From Cupriavidus sp. 2SB (GTDB lineage Bacteria; Pseudomonadota; Gammaproteobacteria; Burkholderiales; Burkholderiaceae), in NCBI RefSeq assembly GCF_005503625.1, contig NZ_SCMX01000005.1, positions 90,999 through 154,998 on the forward strand: a stretch of DNA of 64,000 bases, read 5' to 3'. Positions 28,589 through 39,831 of the stretch are shown in pieces. A model generated the notes under the pieces. It was not told the DNA's origin, did no database searches, and saw nothing but the letters and a program-made list of their open reading frames with translations. The translations under genes were made by a program, and so were the position numbers. Numbering within the stretch: position 1 is the stretch's first letter; each line of letters opens with the position of its first letter.

Positions 28589-29314
28589 TCAGGCGGCCTC
28601 GGCGGCGGCGTTCCCGCTGACCTGCGCACGCGATTCGCGCGCCGTCAGGACTTCGCACAGGGCCGCCGCCAGGCGATGCGCGATTGCGGGTTGTTGTGCC
28701 GCAGTCACCGGCGATGGCTCCGCGCCGGCATCGTCGCCCACCGCGAAGGTGGCGCCCGCTGTTGCCATGTCGACTGTTTCCAGTCCGGCATAGCCGCAGG
28801 GATTGATGCGCAGGAACGGGTTCAGGTCCATCTGCACGTTGAGGCTGACGCCGTGATAGCTGCAGCCGTTGCGGATCTTGAGGCCGAGCGCGGCAATCTT
28901 GGCGCCCTGGTGCGGCCCGTCGGACAGGTAGATGCCAGGCGCGCCGGGCTTGCGTTCGGCTGCGAGATTATACGCCGCGAGCGTGTCCAGTACGGCCTGC
29001 TCGATATCGGTCACCAGTTCACGCACCATGAGGTGGCGACGCCGCAAATCGAGCAAGAGATAGGCCACGACCTGGCCTGGACCGTGATAAGTGATCTGGC
29101 CGCCACGATCGATTTTGACGACCGGAATCGCGTCATCGGGAGCCAGCAGGTGCGACGGGTCGCCGGCCTGACCGAGCGTGTAGACCGGTGGATGTTCAAC
29201 CAGCCAGATCTGGTCGGGGGTCTCGGCGGTACGTGCGGCGGTGAAGTCCCGCATCGCGTCGAAACAGGGCTGGTAAGGCTGGCGGCCCTGATCGATGACT
29301 TGGATCGGATGCAT
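28589..29314 (-). CDS. lipB: Octanoyltransferase
   Basis: 241 residues. The catalytic Cys173 is in [14 protein letters not shown] and Lys139 in [28 protein letters not shown] is the conserved acyl-binding segment. It transfers octanoate from acyl carrier protein to the E2/GcvH lipoyl domains, after which LipA adds sulfur. The C-terminal 35 residues (about 205-241) are Ala-rich and unconserved. First gene of lipB-lipA. Confidence 0.96.
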   Translation of the reverse strand: MHPIQVIDQGRQPYQPCFDAMRDFTAARTAETPDQIWLVEHPPVYTLGQAGDPSHLLAPDDAIPVVKIDRGGQITYHGPGQVVAYLLLDLRRRHLMVRELVTDIEQAVLDTLAAYNLAAERKPGAPGIYLSDGPHQGAKIAALGLKIRNGCSYHGVSLNVQMDLNPFLRINPCGYAGLETVDMATAGATFAVGDDAGAEPSPVTAAQQPAIAHRLAAALCEVLTARESRAQVSGNAAAEAA

Positions 29315-29331
29315 GCCCGAGAGTGTAACGA

Positions 29332-29366
29332 AAAGGGCCGGCCTACGCTGGGCAGGCCGGCCCTTC
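29332..29366 (-). terminator. Hairpin between the DUF2917 gene and lipB
   Basis: Arms AAGGGCCGGCCT and AGGCCGGCCCTT with a 9-nt loop; on the minus strand the distal arm is followed by TTCGTT. It likely ends the leftward DUF2917 transcript before lipB. Confidence 0.6.
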
Positions 29367-29377
29367 GGAGACGGCTT

Positions 29378-29743
29378 TCAGGCCCGGACCTTCTCCTCGG
29401 CCGGGGTCCATTCGGTGCCTCGCACCAGCCGCTTGCCAGCGCGCAGCAGCAGGTGCGGCAGATCGGCCAGCGTCAGCGCCGGGCGGCGTGCTTCGGCAAT
29501 CAGTGCCAGCCGAACCGGCCCCGAGGCGCGCGGATCAATGCTGAGCACGATCTCGTCACCGCGCCGCAACAGCAGGCTGCTGCCGCAGCGGAGCCAGTAA
29601 TCCTCCGAATCGTTCTCGCGGGTCACCCAGATATCCACACCTTTGGCATCTTCCACAAACAGACGTTGGGCGGCGTGCATCGACAGCGCGGTGACTTCGC
29701 CTGGGTTCAGCGTAAAGACGGTCGTTGTGAGCAAGGCTTTCAT
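29378..29743 (-). CDS. DUF2917 family protein
   Basis: 121 residues. The central part (LFVEDAKGVDIWVTRENDSEDYWLRCGSSLLL in pieces: a VTREN turn, then DYWL and a GD-EIVLS strand) matches the all-beta DUF2917 family common in Burkholderiales. The start MKALLTTTVF has GGAG at good distance; the frame is open upstream but without a site. It is divergent from a LysR regulator, an arrangement that recurs for this family, so the LysR protein probably controls it. Function unknown. Its promoter is visible at 29856-29883. Confidence 0.82.
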   Translation of the reverse strand: MKALLTTTVFTLNPGEVTALSMHAAQRLFVEDAKGVDIWVTRENDSEDYWLRCGSSLLLRRGDEIVLSIDPRASGPVRLALIAEARRPALTLADLPHLLLRAGKRLVRGTEWTPAEEKVRA

Positions 29744-29855
29744 GGTGGTTCTCCAGGTTCCCGGGGGCGCCGCCGTATTGTCGGAATGGCCGGAACTGGC
29801 TTGGTGACTGGACCAGAACAGTTCCGGGTGTTGTTGGCGGGATCCGGTGCATTGG

Positions 29856-29883
29856 ATTCTAGTGACTCCCAACAGCGCGGCAA
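29856..29883 (-). promoter_or_regulatory. Candidate sigma-70 promoter of the DUF2917 gene
   Basis: On the minus strand, TTGCCG (29878-29883) and TAGAAT (29856-29861) are separated by 16 bp. A TATATAT stretch just to the right (29888-29896) lies towards the divergent LysR gene and may be its -10 region. Confidence 0.5.
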
Positions 29884-29941
29884 AACGATATATATTGCGG
29901 TGTCTTGTTAGCACGACTCACATAGGAAAAGGGGTGCCGCC

Positions 29942-30898
29942 ATGGCCTGGAGCGGGAGTTGGAATCCGGATGACGCGCGCAGCTGGAAGCGGGAGTTTCC
30001 GCGCCTGCCGGCGCTGGCCGCCCTGCGCACCTTCGAGGCGGCAGCGCGCCACGAGAGCTTTTCTCGCGCGGCCTCGGAGTTGTTCGTCACGCACGGTGCG
30101 GTCAGCCATCAGATCCGCGCGCTCGAAGAAGAACTGGGGCAGCCGCTGTTCGAGCGGCGCGGCAAGCGCGTGGTGCTGACCACCAGTGGCCGGCTCTATG
30201 CCGAGCGTGTCCGCGACGCGCTGCTGCAGATTGCCGATGCCACGCGCGTGCTGCAATCCGGCAATCGCGACAAACGCCTGACCATCAGCACCATGCCGTC
30301 TTTTGCCGCGCGCTGGCTGACGCCACGCATCGGCAGCTTTATCGAGCAGCACCCGGAACTGGAAGTGGAACTGCTGTCGTCGAACGCGCTGGTGGACTTT
30401 GCCAATGAAGAAGTCGACGCGGCCCTGCGCATGGGTAGCGGCCAGTATCCGGGCCTCTATACGGAGCGGCTGGTCGAGGACGTGTTCTTCCCGGTCTGCA
30501 GCCCGAACTTCAACGGCGGGCGCCTGCCCGAGCAGCCCGCGCACATGGCCGGCATGCCGCTGCTGCGCGGCGAGGGCGATCCGTGGAAACCGTGGTTCGA
30601 AGCTGCGGGGCTCGACTGGGCGGAGCCGACCAAGGGCCTGATGCTGCAGGATTCGTCACTGTTGTTGCAGGCCGCCGCCGAAGGCCAGGGCATTGCGCTG
30701 ATCCGCTCGACGCTGGCCTACAACGATCTGCTGGCCGGGCGCGTGGTCAGGCTGTTCAACGTCAGCATCCCGTGTCCGTGGCTGCTCTACTTCGTCTCTA
30801 CCCACGCCAGCCTGGAAACGCCCAAGGTGCAAGCCTTCCGACAGTGGCTGCTGCCCGAGATGGAACGCTTCAAGAACATCCTTTCTCAGTGGAAGTGA
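29942..30898 (+). CDS. LysR-family regulator, GcvA-like
   Basis: 318 residues. A short leader is followed by a winged helix-turn-helix (about 20-80: LPALAALRTFEAAARHESFSRAASE, VTHGAVSHQIRALEEELGQPLF) and a periplasmic-binding-like effector domain (about 105-305). The LPALAALRTFEAAARH opening is characteristic of the GcvA subgroup. It probably regulates its divergent neighbour, the DUF2917 gene, and itself. The effector is unknown. It is convergent with xerC, with 7 bp between stops. Confidence 0.92.
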   Translation: MAWSGSWNPDDARSWKREFPRLPALAALRTFEAAARHESFSRAASELFVTHGAVSHQIRALEEELGQPLFERRGKRVVLTTSGRLYAERVRDALLQIADATRVLQSGNRDKRLTISTMPSFAARWLTPRIGSFIEQHPELEVELLSSNALVDFANEEVDAALRMGSGQYPGLYTERLVEDVFFPVCSPNFNGGRLPEQPAHMAGMPLLRGEGDPWKPWFEAAGLDWAEPTKGLMLQDSSLLLQAAAEGQGIALIRSTLAYNDLLAGRVVRLFNVSIPCPWLLYFVSTHASLETPKVQAFRQWLLPEMERFKNILSQWK

Positions 30899-30905
30899 GC
30901 CGCCG

Positions 30906-31979
30906 CTAGTCTTTCGAGCCTTCTTCGTCCGACGACGTATCGGCCTTGGGCGCGGAGGTGGACTTCTTCCTGCCGCCCCGTCCCGCCCTCGGATGGGCCT
31001 GATCGTAGACCTTGGCCAGATGCTGGAAATCCAGCGAGGTGTAGACCTGGGTCGTGGACACGCTCGCATGGCCGAGCATTTCCTGCACCGCGCGCAGGTC
31101 GCCCGAGGATTGCAGCACATGGGTGGCAAACGAGTGCCGCAGCATGTGTGGATGGACGTGGCTGGGCACGCCGGCTGCCAGCGCCTGCTGGCGGATACGC
31201 TGCTGCACGGTGCTCGATGCGATCCGTCGGCCCCGCGTACCGAGGAACAGCGCGTGCGTATCGTCGGGCGTGGCGTCGGGACGCAGCAGCGTCTGCCGCA
31301 CGCCGAGCCAGGCGCGCAGCGCCTCCACGGCCTTGCTGCCCACCGGCACGGTGCGCCGGCGCGAGCCCTTGCCGATCACGGTCACCTCGGCACTGCGGAG
31401 ATCGAGCCAGCCTTCCGAGCGGTAGTCGCCCTCTTCCGCATAGTGCACGTCGAGCTGGATCAGCTCGGAAAGCCGCAGCCCGCTGGAGTAGAACAGTTCG
31501 AACATCGCCTGGTCGCGGACCGCCTCCGCGGTATCGCCAGTGCGGTGCGACACCAGTGCGACGGCGTGCTCCACCGACAGCGCCTTCGGCAGCGGCTGAC
31601 CGCGACGGGGCGCGCGCACGCCATCCACAGGATTGGCCGTCACGCCGTGCCCATACCGGGCCGCCCACAGATAGAAGCCGCGCCACGCCGACAACGAGCG
31701 GGCGATGGTGCGCGCGGAGAGACCGCCGCCGTGCATGCGGGCGGCGAACGATCGGATATGTCGGGTTTCGAGCGAGAGTAGTGCCACGCCCGCTGCCAGG
31801 CGCTGTGCATGCTCTTGCAGCACGGCCAGGTCGTGGGCGTAGCTCGTCAGCGTGTGTTCGGCCAGCTTGCGGTTGGTGGCCAGCCAGTCGAGGTACTGCA
31901 GCACCAGCGGATCGGGTGTCGGCTTTTGCGACGAATTGCCTGCCGCCGCATCATCCTTGCCCTGCTGGTGGCTGCGCAT
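30906..31979 (-). CDS. xerC: Tyrosine recombinase XerC
   Basis: 357 residues. A SAM-like N-terminal core-binding domain (about 25-115) precedes the catalytic domain with the family residues: Arg in SSGLRLSELIQL, Lys in VIGKGSRRRTVP, HxxR in HPHMLRHSFATH, His in MLGHASVSTT and the nucleophile Tyr in TQVYTSLD. With XerD it resolves chromosome dimers at dif. A lysine- and acid-rich tail of about 35 residues follows. The start lies 10 bp after the DUF484 gene. The dapF gene that precedes this pair in many genomes is absent here. Confidence 0.95.
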   Translation of the reverse strand: MRSHQQGKDDAAAGNSSQKPTPDPLVLQYLDWLATNRKLAEHTLTSYAHDLAVLQEHAQRLAAGVALLSLETRHIRSFAARMHGGGLSARTIARSLSAWRGFYLWAARYGHGVTANPVDGVRAPRRGQPLPKALSVEHAVALVSHRTGDTAEAVRDQAMFELFYSSGLRLSELIQLDVHYAEEGDYRSEGWLDLRSAEVTVIGKGSRRRTVPVGSKAVEALRAWLGVRQTLLRPDATPDDTHALFLGTRGRRIASSTVQQRIRQQALAAGVPSHVHPHMLRHSFATHVLQSSGDLRAVQEMLGHASVSTTQVYTSLDFQHLAKVYDQAHPRAGRGGRKKSTSAPKADTSSDEEGSKD

Positions 31980-31989
31980 GGCGAAAGGG

Positions 31990-32661
31990 TCAGTCGCGCA
32001 GGCGATTCAGCGCGGCACCGGCCACTTCACCGATCTGCGCCAGATAGGCGGTGCCCATGCCTTCGTGGAAGCGTCGCGTCTCGGGCGAGCCCAGCACCAG
32101 CAGGCCGAATGCCGGCCCCGCAACTTCCTCGCCCGCCTTGGCCGGCGGACGCAGCGTCACCATCGCCAGCGAGGCGATATCGTCCCGCTCCAGCAGCGCA
32201 GCCGCCTCGAAGCCGCTGTTCGGGCCGCAGAACGGCGCGCGCAGACCTTCGGCAAAAAGACGCAGATCGTCGCTAGCGGCCTGCGCCACTTCCATATGGG
32301 AAAACGCCTCGCCCACGTTCCAGAGGCGCAGTGCCACGGCGGGCACGTCGAAGACCTGCTGCAGCCCATCCTGCACCGCATACGGCAGCGCGTGGGAATC
32401 CACCTCGGCCAGCAGGCGCAGTTGCCAGTCGTGCAGGCGCTGCTGCGTGCGGTCGTTCTCGTGACCATGGCGCACCAGATCGGCCAGCTTCAGCTCCAGC
32501 CCCTTGTTCTTCTCGCGCAGGATTTCCATCTGGCGCTCCTGCAGCGACACCGCGCGATGGCTGTGCGGGCTGGTCAGTTGCACGGTGGCGAGCAGTTCGG
32601 CGTGGTCCTCGAAGAACTGCGGGTTGCTTTGCAGATAGGCGGCGACGTCTTGGGCGTTCAT
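31990..32661 (-). CDS. DUF484 family protein
   Basis: 223 residues. The N-terminal helical segment VAAYLQSNPQFFEDHAELLATVQL is diagnostic, then a coiled-coil helix (about 35-75) and a GAF-like domain (about 80-220). The family is found immediately before xerC in many proteobacteria, and a link to recombination or chromosome-end processing is suspected but not shown. Here it again precedes xerC by 10 bp. It has no signal or membrane segment. Confidence 0.9.
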   Translation of the reverse strand: MNAQDVAAYLQSNPQFFEDHAELLATVQLTSPHSHRAVSLQERQMEILREKNKGLELKLADLVRHGHENDRTQQRLHDWQLRLLAEVDSHALPYAVQDGLQQVFDVPAVALRLWNVGEAFSHMEVAQAASDDLRLFAEGLRAPFCGPNSGFEAAALLERDDIASLAMVTLRPPAKAGEEVAGPAFGLLVLGSPETRRFHEGMGTAYLAQIGEVAGAALNRLRD

Positions 32662-32723
32662 AGGCTTCTACTGTGTTCAGTCCGTACTTTCACGAGGCGC
32701 AGTGTAGCCGACTCGGGTCCGGC

Positions 32724-33866
32724 TCAGGTCTGGATCAATCGCTTCTGGCGGGAGATGCTCATCAGGATGCCGATGCCCATGCCCAGCGTCACCAGCGCCG
32801 TGCCCCCGTAACTCAGCAGCGGCAGCGGCACACCCACCACGGGCAGGATCCCGCTCACCATGCCCATGTTCACGAATGCGTAGGTGAAGAAGATCAGCGT
32901 GATGGAGCCTGCCAGCAGCCGTGAGAACAATGTCGGCGCGTTGGCGGCAATATAAAGCCCCCGGAAGATCAGCAGCAGGTACAGCACCAGCAGCACGGCA
33001 TTGCCGATCAGCCCGAACTCCTCCGAATACACCGCGAAGATGAAATCGGTGTGCTTTTCCGGGATGAACTCCAGGTGGGTCTGCGTGCCCTTGAGCCAGC
33101 CCTTGCCGGCCACGCCGCCCGACCCGATCGCGATGATCGACTGGATCGTGTGGAAGCCCTTGCCGAGCGGATCGGTGGTCGGGTCCAGCAGCGTGCAGAC
33201 ACGGTGTTGCTGGTAGTCATGCAGTACCGGCCAGTTCACGCCCGGCTTGCACATATCGGTCTGGAAGGTCAGCAGCAGCGAGATCGCCACCACGCAGATG
33301 CCAAGCAGCGGCAAGATGATCTTCCACGACAGTCCGGCGAAGTAGATCACGTAGAGTCCGGCGGCCAGCACCAGCAGCCCCGTGCCAAGGTCGGGCTGCT
33401 TGGCGATCAGGCCCACCGGAATGCCGAGGATGACCAGCGCCACGATGAAGTCGAACCATCGGATCACCCCCTCGCGCTTCTGGAAGTACCACGCCAGCAT
33501 CAGCGGCATCGAGATCTTCATGATCTCCGATGGCTGGATCACCATCCCGACATTGAGCCAGCGCCGCGCCCCCTTGCGGATCAGGCCGAACATCGCCACG
33601 GCGATCAGCAGCGCCACCCCTACCGTGTAGAGCGGCACCGCAATCCGCATCAGCAACTGCGTGGGCATGAAGGCAATCACGATCATCACCACGTACGACA
33701 GCAGGATGTTGCGAAGCTGGTCTTCCACGCGCCCCGGCATGTCGATGGCGGCGGAATACAGCGCCACGATGCCGGTGGCGAAAAGCAGGAAGACGATCAG
33801 GGCCAGCGGCTTGTCGAAGCCGGTCAGGGCCGTGCGGATCATCGAGATGACGCGGCGTTTGTCCAT
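32724..33866 (-). CDS. rodA: Rod-shape-determining glycosyltransferase RodA (MrdB)
   Basis: 380 residues with about ten membrane helices, SEDS family. Features: LIFLLFATGIVALYSA-type first helix, NVGMVIQPSEIMKISMPL, KQPDLGTGLLVLAAGLYVIYFAG, the catalytic-region loop KGWLKGTQTHLEFIPEKHTDFIFAV and the C-terminal LPLLSYGGTALVTLGMGIGILMSI. It polymerises lipid II for lateral wall growth with PBP2, whose gene lies 12 bp upstream. Last gene of mreBCD-mrdA-rodA. An ATG 24 bp downstream is a possible alternative start. Confidence 0.96.
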   Translation of the reverse strand: MDKRRVISMIRTALTGFDKPLALIVFLLFATGIVALYSAAIDMPGRVEDQLRNILLSYVVMIVIAFMPTQLLMRIAVPLYTVGVALLIAVAMFGLIRKGARRWLNVGMVIQPSEIMKISMPLMLAWYFQKREGVIRWFDFIVALVILGIPVGLIAKQPDLGTGLLVLAAGLYVIYFAGLSWKIILPLLGICVVAISLLLTFQTDMCKPGVNWPVLHDYQQHRVCTLLDPTTDPLGKGFHTIQSIIAIGSGGVAGKGWLKGTQTHLEFIPEKHTDFIFAVYSEEFGLIGNAVLLVLYLLLIFRGLYIAANAPTLFSRLLAGSITLIFFTYAFVNMGMVSGILPVVGVPLPLLSYGGTALVTLGMGIGILMSISRQKRLIQT

Positions 33867-33878
33867 GGCGCGTCTCCT

Positions 33879-36242
33879 TTACTGTGAGGCGTTGTTGCGT
33901 GGCGCGCCGGCGTCCGCCACTTCGGCGGGCTTGACCGGCCGCGCACGCGGCTTGGGCGCCGGCGCGGAGGCAGCGGCCGGGGTGGCGCGCGCTGGCGTGG
34001 GAGGTGCCGGCGGGGCGGAGGCGGCCGGCTTGCTGTGGCCCAGCGCCCGGAGCATGCGGGCATCGAGCGTCGCCACCGCCGAGGCCGGCGCAATCGCGGC
34101 CGGGTCCAGTTGCGTGGCGATGGAGTCGGACGCCGACCGGGCCGATGGCACCGACGCCGCGGCCACCGCGCCCGGCGCGCTGGCGCTGGCCGAGGCTTCG
34201 GTCATGGCGCCCGGTGCCGTCTGCATCACCGTGGCGGAGGCCGCATTGGCGGTCAGGCCCGTGGTGAACACGCTGGGCGTATCCACTGGCGGCCGGCCAC
34301 CGGCGCGCTCGCGCTCCTCGGGCGGCGGCGCGCTGGCCTGCAGTTCCTCGGGCCACTTGCGCAGCAGGTAGTAGTCCATCACCTTGCGCGCGATAGGCGC
34401 CGCCACCGCTGCGCCGAAACCGGCGTTCTCGACGATCAGCGCCAGTGCGATCTTCGGCTTGTCGGCAGGCGCGAAAGCGGTGTACAGCGAGTGGTCGCGC
34501 TTGCGCTCCTCCAGCGCATGGTGGTTGTACTTCTCGCCCTTGGCCAGCGTGTACGTCTGCGCCGTGCCGGTCTTGCCCGCCGATTCGTACGCCGCGCCCG
34601 CGAATACGCGTGCCGCCGTACCGTTGTGCGTCACGGCGACCATCGCCTTCTTGATCACGTCGATATCGGACTGCTTGAACGGCAGCCGGTAGCTTTCCTT
34701 GGGCACGGTCAGCGTGCGCTCGCGCGTGACAGAGTTCTCCACCGCCTTCACCAGGTGAGGCTTCATCGCCGCGCCGTTGTTGACGATGATCGACACGGCA
34801 TTGGCCAGTTGCAGGATCGTGAAGCTGTTGTAGCCCTGTCCGATTCCCAGCGAAATCGTTTCGCCGTCATACCACTTCTGCTGCTCCGGCTTGCGGTACG
34901 CCTTGCGCTTCCATTCGGTGGACGGCAGGATGCCTTTGCTCTCGCCCTCGATGTCGATGCCCGTGATCTGGCCAAAGCCCAGCGGCTTCATGAAATCGTG
35001 GATCGCATTGACACCCATGTCGCGTGCCAGTGCGTAGTAGTAGGTATCGCACGACTGGACGATCGATGACTGCATGTCCACCCAGCCGTGGCCGCCCGGC
35101 TTGTCGTCGCGGAACGTGTGGTTGCCCAGCGTGAAGAAGCCGGGATCGTGCATGCCCCACGCGGCCGTGCGCTTGCCCGTGGTCAGCGCGGCCAGCGCCA
35201 TGAACGGCTTGTACGTGGAGCCCGGCGGATACGTGCCGCGCAGCGGCCGGTTCAGCAGCGGCTTGTCCGGCGAGTTGTTCAGTTCGTCCCAGGTCTTGGA
35301 ATCGATCCCTTCCACGAACAGGTTGGGGTCGTAGGTCGGCTTGGAGACGAACGCCAGGATGTCGCCGGTTTCCGGTTCGATGGCCACCAGCGCGCCACGG
35401 CGATCCCCGAAGAGCTGTTCGGCCAGTTGCTGCAGCCGGATGTCCAGCGAGAGGATCAGGTTGTTGCCGGGCGTGGCCGGCGACGTGGACAGCGTGCGGA
35501 TGGGACGCCCGCCCGCGCTGACTTCCACTTCCTCGAAACCCGTCAGGCCGTGCAGCTCGGTCTCGTAGCTCTGTTCCAGTCCGATCTTGCCGATGTAATT
35601 GGTGCCCTTGTAGTTGTCAGCGTCCTTGCGCGGATCGTACTTGGCGCCCTCGGCGTCGTTGGCCTCGTCCATGGCCTCGATCCGCTCCTGGTCGCGCTGC
35701 GAGATCCGGCCGAGGTAGCCCACCACGTGGCTGGCCGATTCGCCCAGCGGATACTGGCGGAACAGGCGAGCGCGCACATCGACGCCCGGAAAGCGGAAGC
35801 GCTGGGCGGAGAACTTGGCCACTTCCTCGTCGGTCAGCTGGCTGCGCAGCGGCAGGCTCTCGAAGCTGCGCGATTCTTCCATCACCCGCTTGAAGCGGCG
35901 GCGGTCGCGCGGCTGGATATCGACCAGCCCCGACAACGCCTCGATGGTGTTGTCGAGCGTATCGGTCAGCTTGGACGGTGTGATTTCGAGCGTGTACGCC
36001 GAGTAGTTGCGCGCCAGTATCACGCCGTTGCGGTCCATGATGATGCCGCGATTCGGCTCGATCGGCGCCACGGAGATGCGGTTGTCCTCGGCCTTGGCCG
36101 AGTACTGGTCGTGCTTGTACCACTGCAGCCACACGAAGCGGGTCATCAGCAGGCCAAAGCAGATGACCGTGAACAGGGCGGCAGCCGCCACGCGGATGCG
36201 GAAGCGGCCGATTTCCAGTTCGACGTTGCGGATTTCGGTCAT
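33879..36242 (-). CDS. mrdA: Penicillin-binding protein 2, elongation-specific transpeptidase
   Basis: 787 residues. A membrane anchor near 18-38 is followed by the dimerisation/pedestal region (about 60-230) and the transpeptidase domain. The active-site Ser is in PGSTYKPF near residue 342, SxD-type SCDTYYY follows, and KTG is in SAGKTGTAQTY. It cross-links wall peptides with RodA. The chain continues about 158 residues beyond the normal end (after LLRKWPEELQ) as an Ala/Pro/Ser-rich, probably disordered cytoplasm-unrelated tail; E. coli PBP2 stops at 633 residues. The start MTEIRNVELEIGRF was chosen by family comparison. Confidence 0.95.
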   Translation of the reverse strand: MTEIRNVELEIGRFRIRVAAAALFTVICFGLLMTRFVWLQWYKHDQYSAKAEDNRISVAPIEPNRGIIMDRNGVILARNYSAYTLEITPSKLTDTLDNTIEALSGLVDIQPRDRRRFKRVMEESRSFESLPLRSQLTDEEVAKFSAQRFRFPGVDVRARLFRQYPLGESASHVVGYLGRISQRDQERIEAMDEANDAEGAKYDPRKDADNYKGTNYIGKIGLEQSYETELHGLTGFEEVEVSAGGRPIRTLSTSPATPGNNLILSLDIRLQQLAEQLFGDRRGALVAIEPETGDILAFVSKPTYDPNLFVEGIDSKTWDELNNSPDKPLLNRPLRGTYPPGSTYKPFMALAALTTGKRTAAWGMHDPGFFTLGNHTFRDDKPGGHGWVDMQSSIVQSCDTYYYALARDMGVNAIHDFMKPLGFGQITGIDIEGESKGILPSTEWKRKAYRKPEQQKWYDGETISLGIGQGYNSFTILQLANAVSIIVNNGAAMKPHLVKAVENSVTRERTLTVPKESYRLPFKQSDIDVIKKAMVAVTHNGTAARVFAGAAYESAGKTGTAQTYTLAKGEKYNHHALEERKRDHSLYTAFAPADKPKIALALIVENAGFGAAVAAPIARKVMDYYLLRKWPEELQASAPPPEERERAGGRPPVDTPSVFTTGLTANAASATVMQTAPGAMTEASASASAPGAVAAASVPSARSASDSIATQLDPAAIAPASAVATLDARMLRALGHSKPAASAPPAPPTPARATPAAASAPAPKPRARPVKPAEVADAGAPRNNASQ

Positions 36243-36286
36243 GGCGGTACTGCGGGCGGCGGTGTCAGGGTGTGTGGGAGCTGGCG

Positions 36287-36799
36287 CTAGATCGGACGCG
36301 TCTCGTCGACGTCGCTCGATCGGCGTTGCGGCGCCAGCAGCAGCGCGGTGGCCATCGGCCACAACACGGCCTCGATAACCGGGGCCAGCAGCAGGGGCCA
36401 GTCCGGCAACGGCGCACCCATGGCCAGGCGGATCAGCACCGGCACCGCGTGCGCGATGAACAGCAGCGGCATCACGTGCAGGGCCTGGGTGTAGACCGAG
36501 AACCAGAGCACGCGGCGGTGAATCGTGATCGCAAAGTACGCCAGCAGGGTATAGGCCAGCGCGTGCTCGCCCAGCAGGCGGGCGTCATGCACATCCATCA
36601 GCAGGCCGAGCAGGAACGCCACGCCCATGCCCACCTTGCGGGGCTGGTGGATGTTCCAGAACACCAGCACCAGCGCCACCATGTCCGGGATCCACAGCGT
36701 GGTGCCCCACGGCATCAGGTTGAACAGGAACGCCAGCACGAAGGTCAGTGCGATAAAAACGGGATTGACCGGGCGCAGCAGGTATTGGGACGTCGTCAC
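36287..36799 (-). CDS. mreD: Rod shape-determining protein MreD
   Basis: 170 residues, five or six membrane helices. The LLRPVNPVFIALTFVLAFLFNLMPWG opening and GLLMDVHDARLLGEHALAYTLLAYF are typical of MreD. It is the polytopic partner of MreC in the elongasome. The start overlaps the mreC stop by 4 bp (ATGA), and mrdA follows after 44 bp. Confidence 0.94.
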   Translation of the reverse strand: MTTSQYLLRPVNPVFIALTFVLAFLFNLMPWGTTLWIPDMVALVLVFWNIHQPRKVGMGVAFLLGLLMDVHDARLLGEHALAYTLLAYFAITIHRRVLWFSVYTQALHVMPLLFIAHAVPVLIRLAMGAPLPDWPLLLAPVIEAVLWPMATALLLAPQRRSSDVDETRPI

Positions 36800-37776
36800 T
36801 GGGCGGACTCCGGAGATTTCTGCTTGTCGGCTTTCTCGGACTTGTCGGCGGCCTTTTGCTCGGCACCGGCGCGCGCCGCAGCCGAACGGGCACCCTTCTC
36901 GGCCTTGGTCGGTGCAGCCTCCTGCGCCGGACGCGGCGCCAGCCCCGACTCGTAGCGCACCACCAGCAACTGGCGGTGCGACCGCACGCCGGCCACGGGC
37001 TCGCAGTACACGCGCGAGAATGCGGTGTCGGCCTTGCGCTCGATCTGGACGATCTTTGCCACGGGCAATCCCGGCGGATAGGTGCCGTCAAGGCCCGACG
37101 TCACGAGCAGGTCGCCCTGCTGCAGGTCGGCAGAAGCGGCCATGAAGCGCAGATCCAGCAGGCCGGCACGCGCGCCGCCAAAGGCCACGCTGCGCAGGCC
37201 GTTGCGCACCACCTGCACGGGAATCGCCTGGTCCTTGTCGGTCAGCAGCGTCACTTCGGACTGGAACGGCGATACGCGCGTGACCTGTCCGATCACGCCA
37301 CGCTCGTCGATCACCGGATAGCCGGCACGCAGGCCCTGCGAACTGCCACGGTCGATGACGATGCGCTGGCTGTACGGGTCGCGTGCGTCGTACAGGATTT
37401 CGGCTGCCGTCACCGGCGTGGCCGATTGCTGTTCCAGATTCAGCAGCTTGCGCAACTGGCCGTTCTCGGCCTCCAGCTGCGCCTGGCGCACGGCCGCATT
37501 GGCCTGCTCCACGGCGCTGCGGCGCAGCTCGCGATTCTCGGTGGCCAGTGTGACCGAAGATTGGGCGTAGTCGAAGACGCCGCGCATCGCATCGCGCGGC
37601 ACCAGGACGAGGCGCTCCACCGGCATCAGCACGGTAGCGGCCACCTGGCGGGCAATGCGCATGGCGTCAAAGCGCGCGTCGACGATCAGCAGCGCCAGCG
37701 CGATCGCCACGAAGACGACCAGACGCGCGACTGCCGATGTACCTTGCTTGAAGAGCGGCGGTGGAGAGTAATCCAT
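36796..37776 (-). CDS. mreC: Cell shape-determining protein MreC
   Basis: 326 residues. A single membrane helix (about 16-34) is followed by a coiled coil (about 75-115: ENRELRRSAVEQANAAVRQAQLEAEN) and the beta-barrel domains (about 120-275, with RDPYSQRIVIDRGSSQGLRAGYPVI and SGLDGTYPPGLPVAKI). The final 50 residues are Lys/Ala-rich and unconserved. It links cytoplasmic MreB to PBP2 in the periplasm. It lies 143 bp downstream of mreB. Confidence 0.95.
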   Translation of the reverse strand: MDYSPPPLFKQGTSAVARLVVFVAIALALLIVDARFDAMRIARQVAATVLMPVERLVLVPRDAMRGVFDYAQSSVTLATENRELRRSAVEQANAAVRQAQLEAENGQLRKLLNLEQQSATPVTAAEILYDARDPYSQRIVIDRGSSQGLRAGYPVIDERGVIGQVTRVSPFQSEVTLLTDKDQAIPVQVVRNGLRSVAFGGARAGLLDLRFMAASADLQQGDLLVTSGLDGTYPPGLPVAKIVQIERKADTAFSRVYCEPVAGVRSHRQLLVVRYESGLAPRPAQEAAPTKAEKGARSAAARAGAEQKAADKSEKADKQKSPESAQ

Positions 37777-37919
37777 TTACCGGTGCGCGGGCGAAACCAT
37801 TCCGCCAGCGCGTCCGGGCGGCCCTTGCAGGGCGCGCCGGAACGGGCTGGCGGGGGAAGACATCAGGGGATGGAGGGGAGCGGCGACGCCAGGCTTCACG
37901 TCGCGCCCCCGGCCTCGTG

Positions 37920-39831
<1,912 letters not shown>

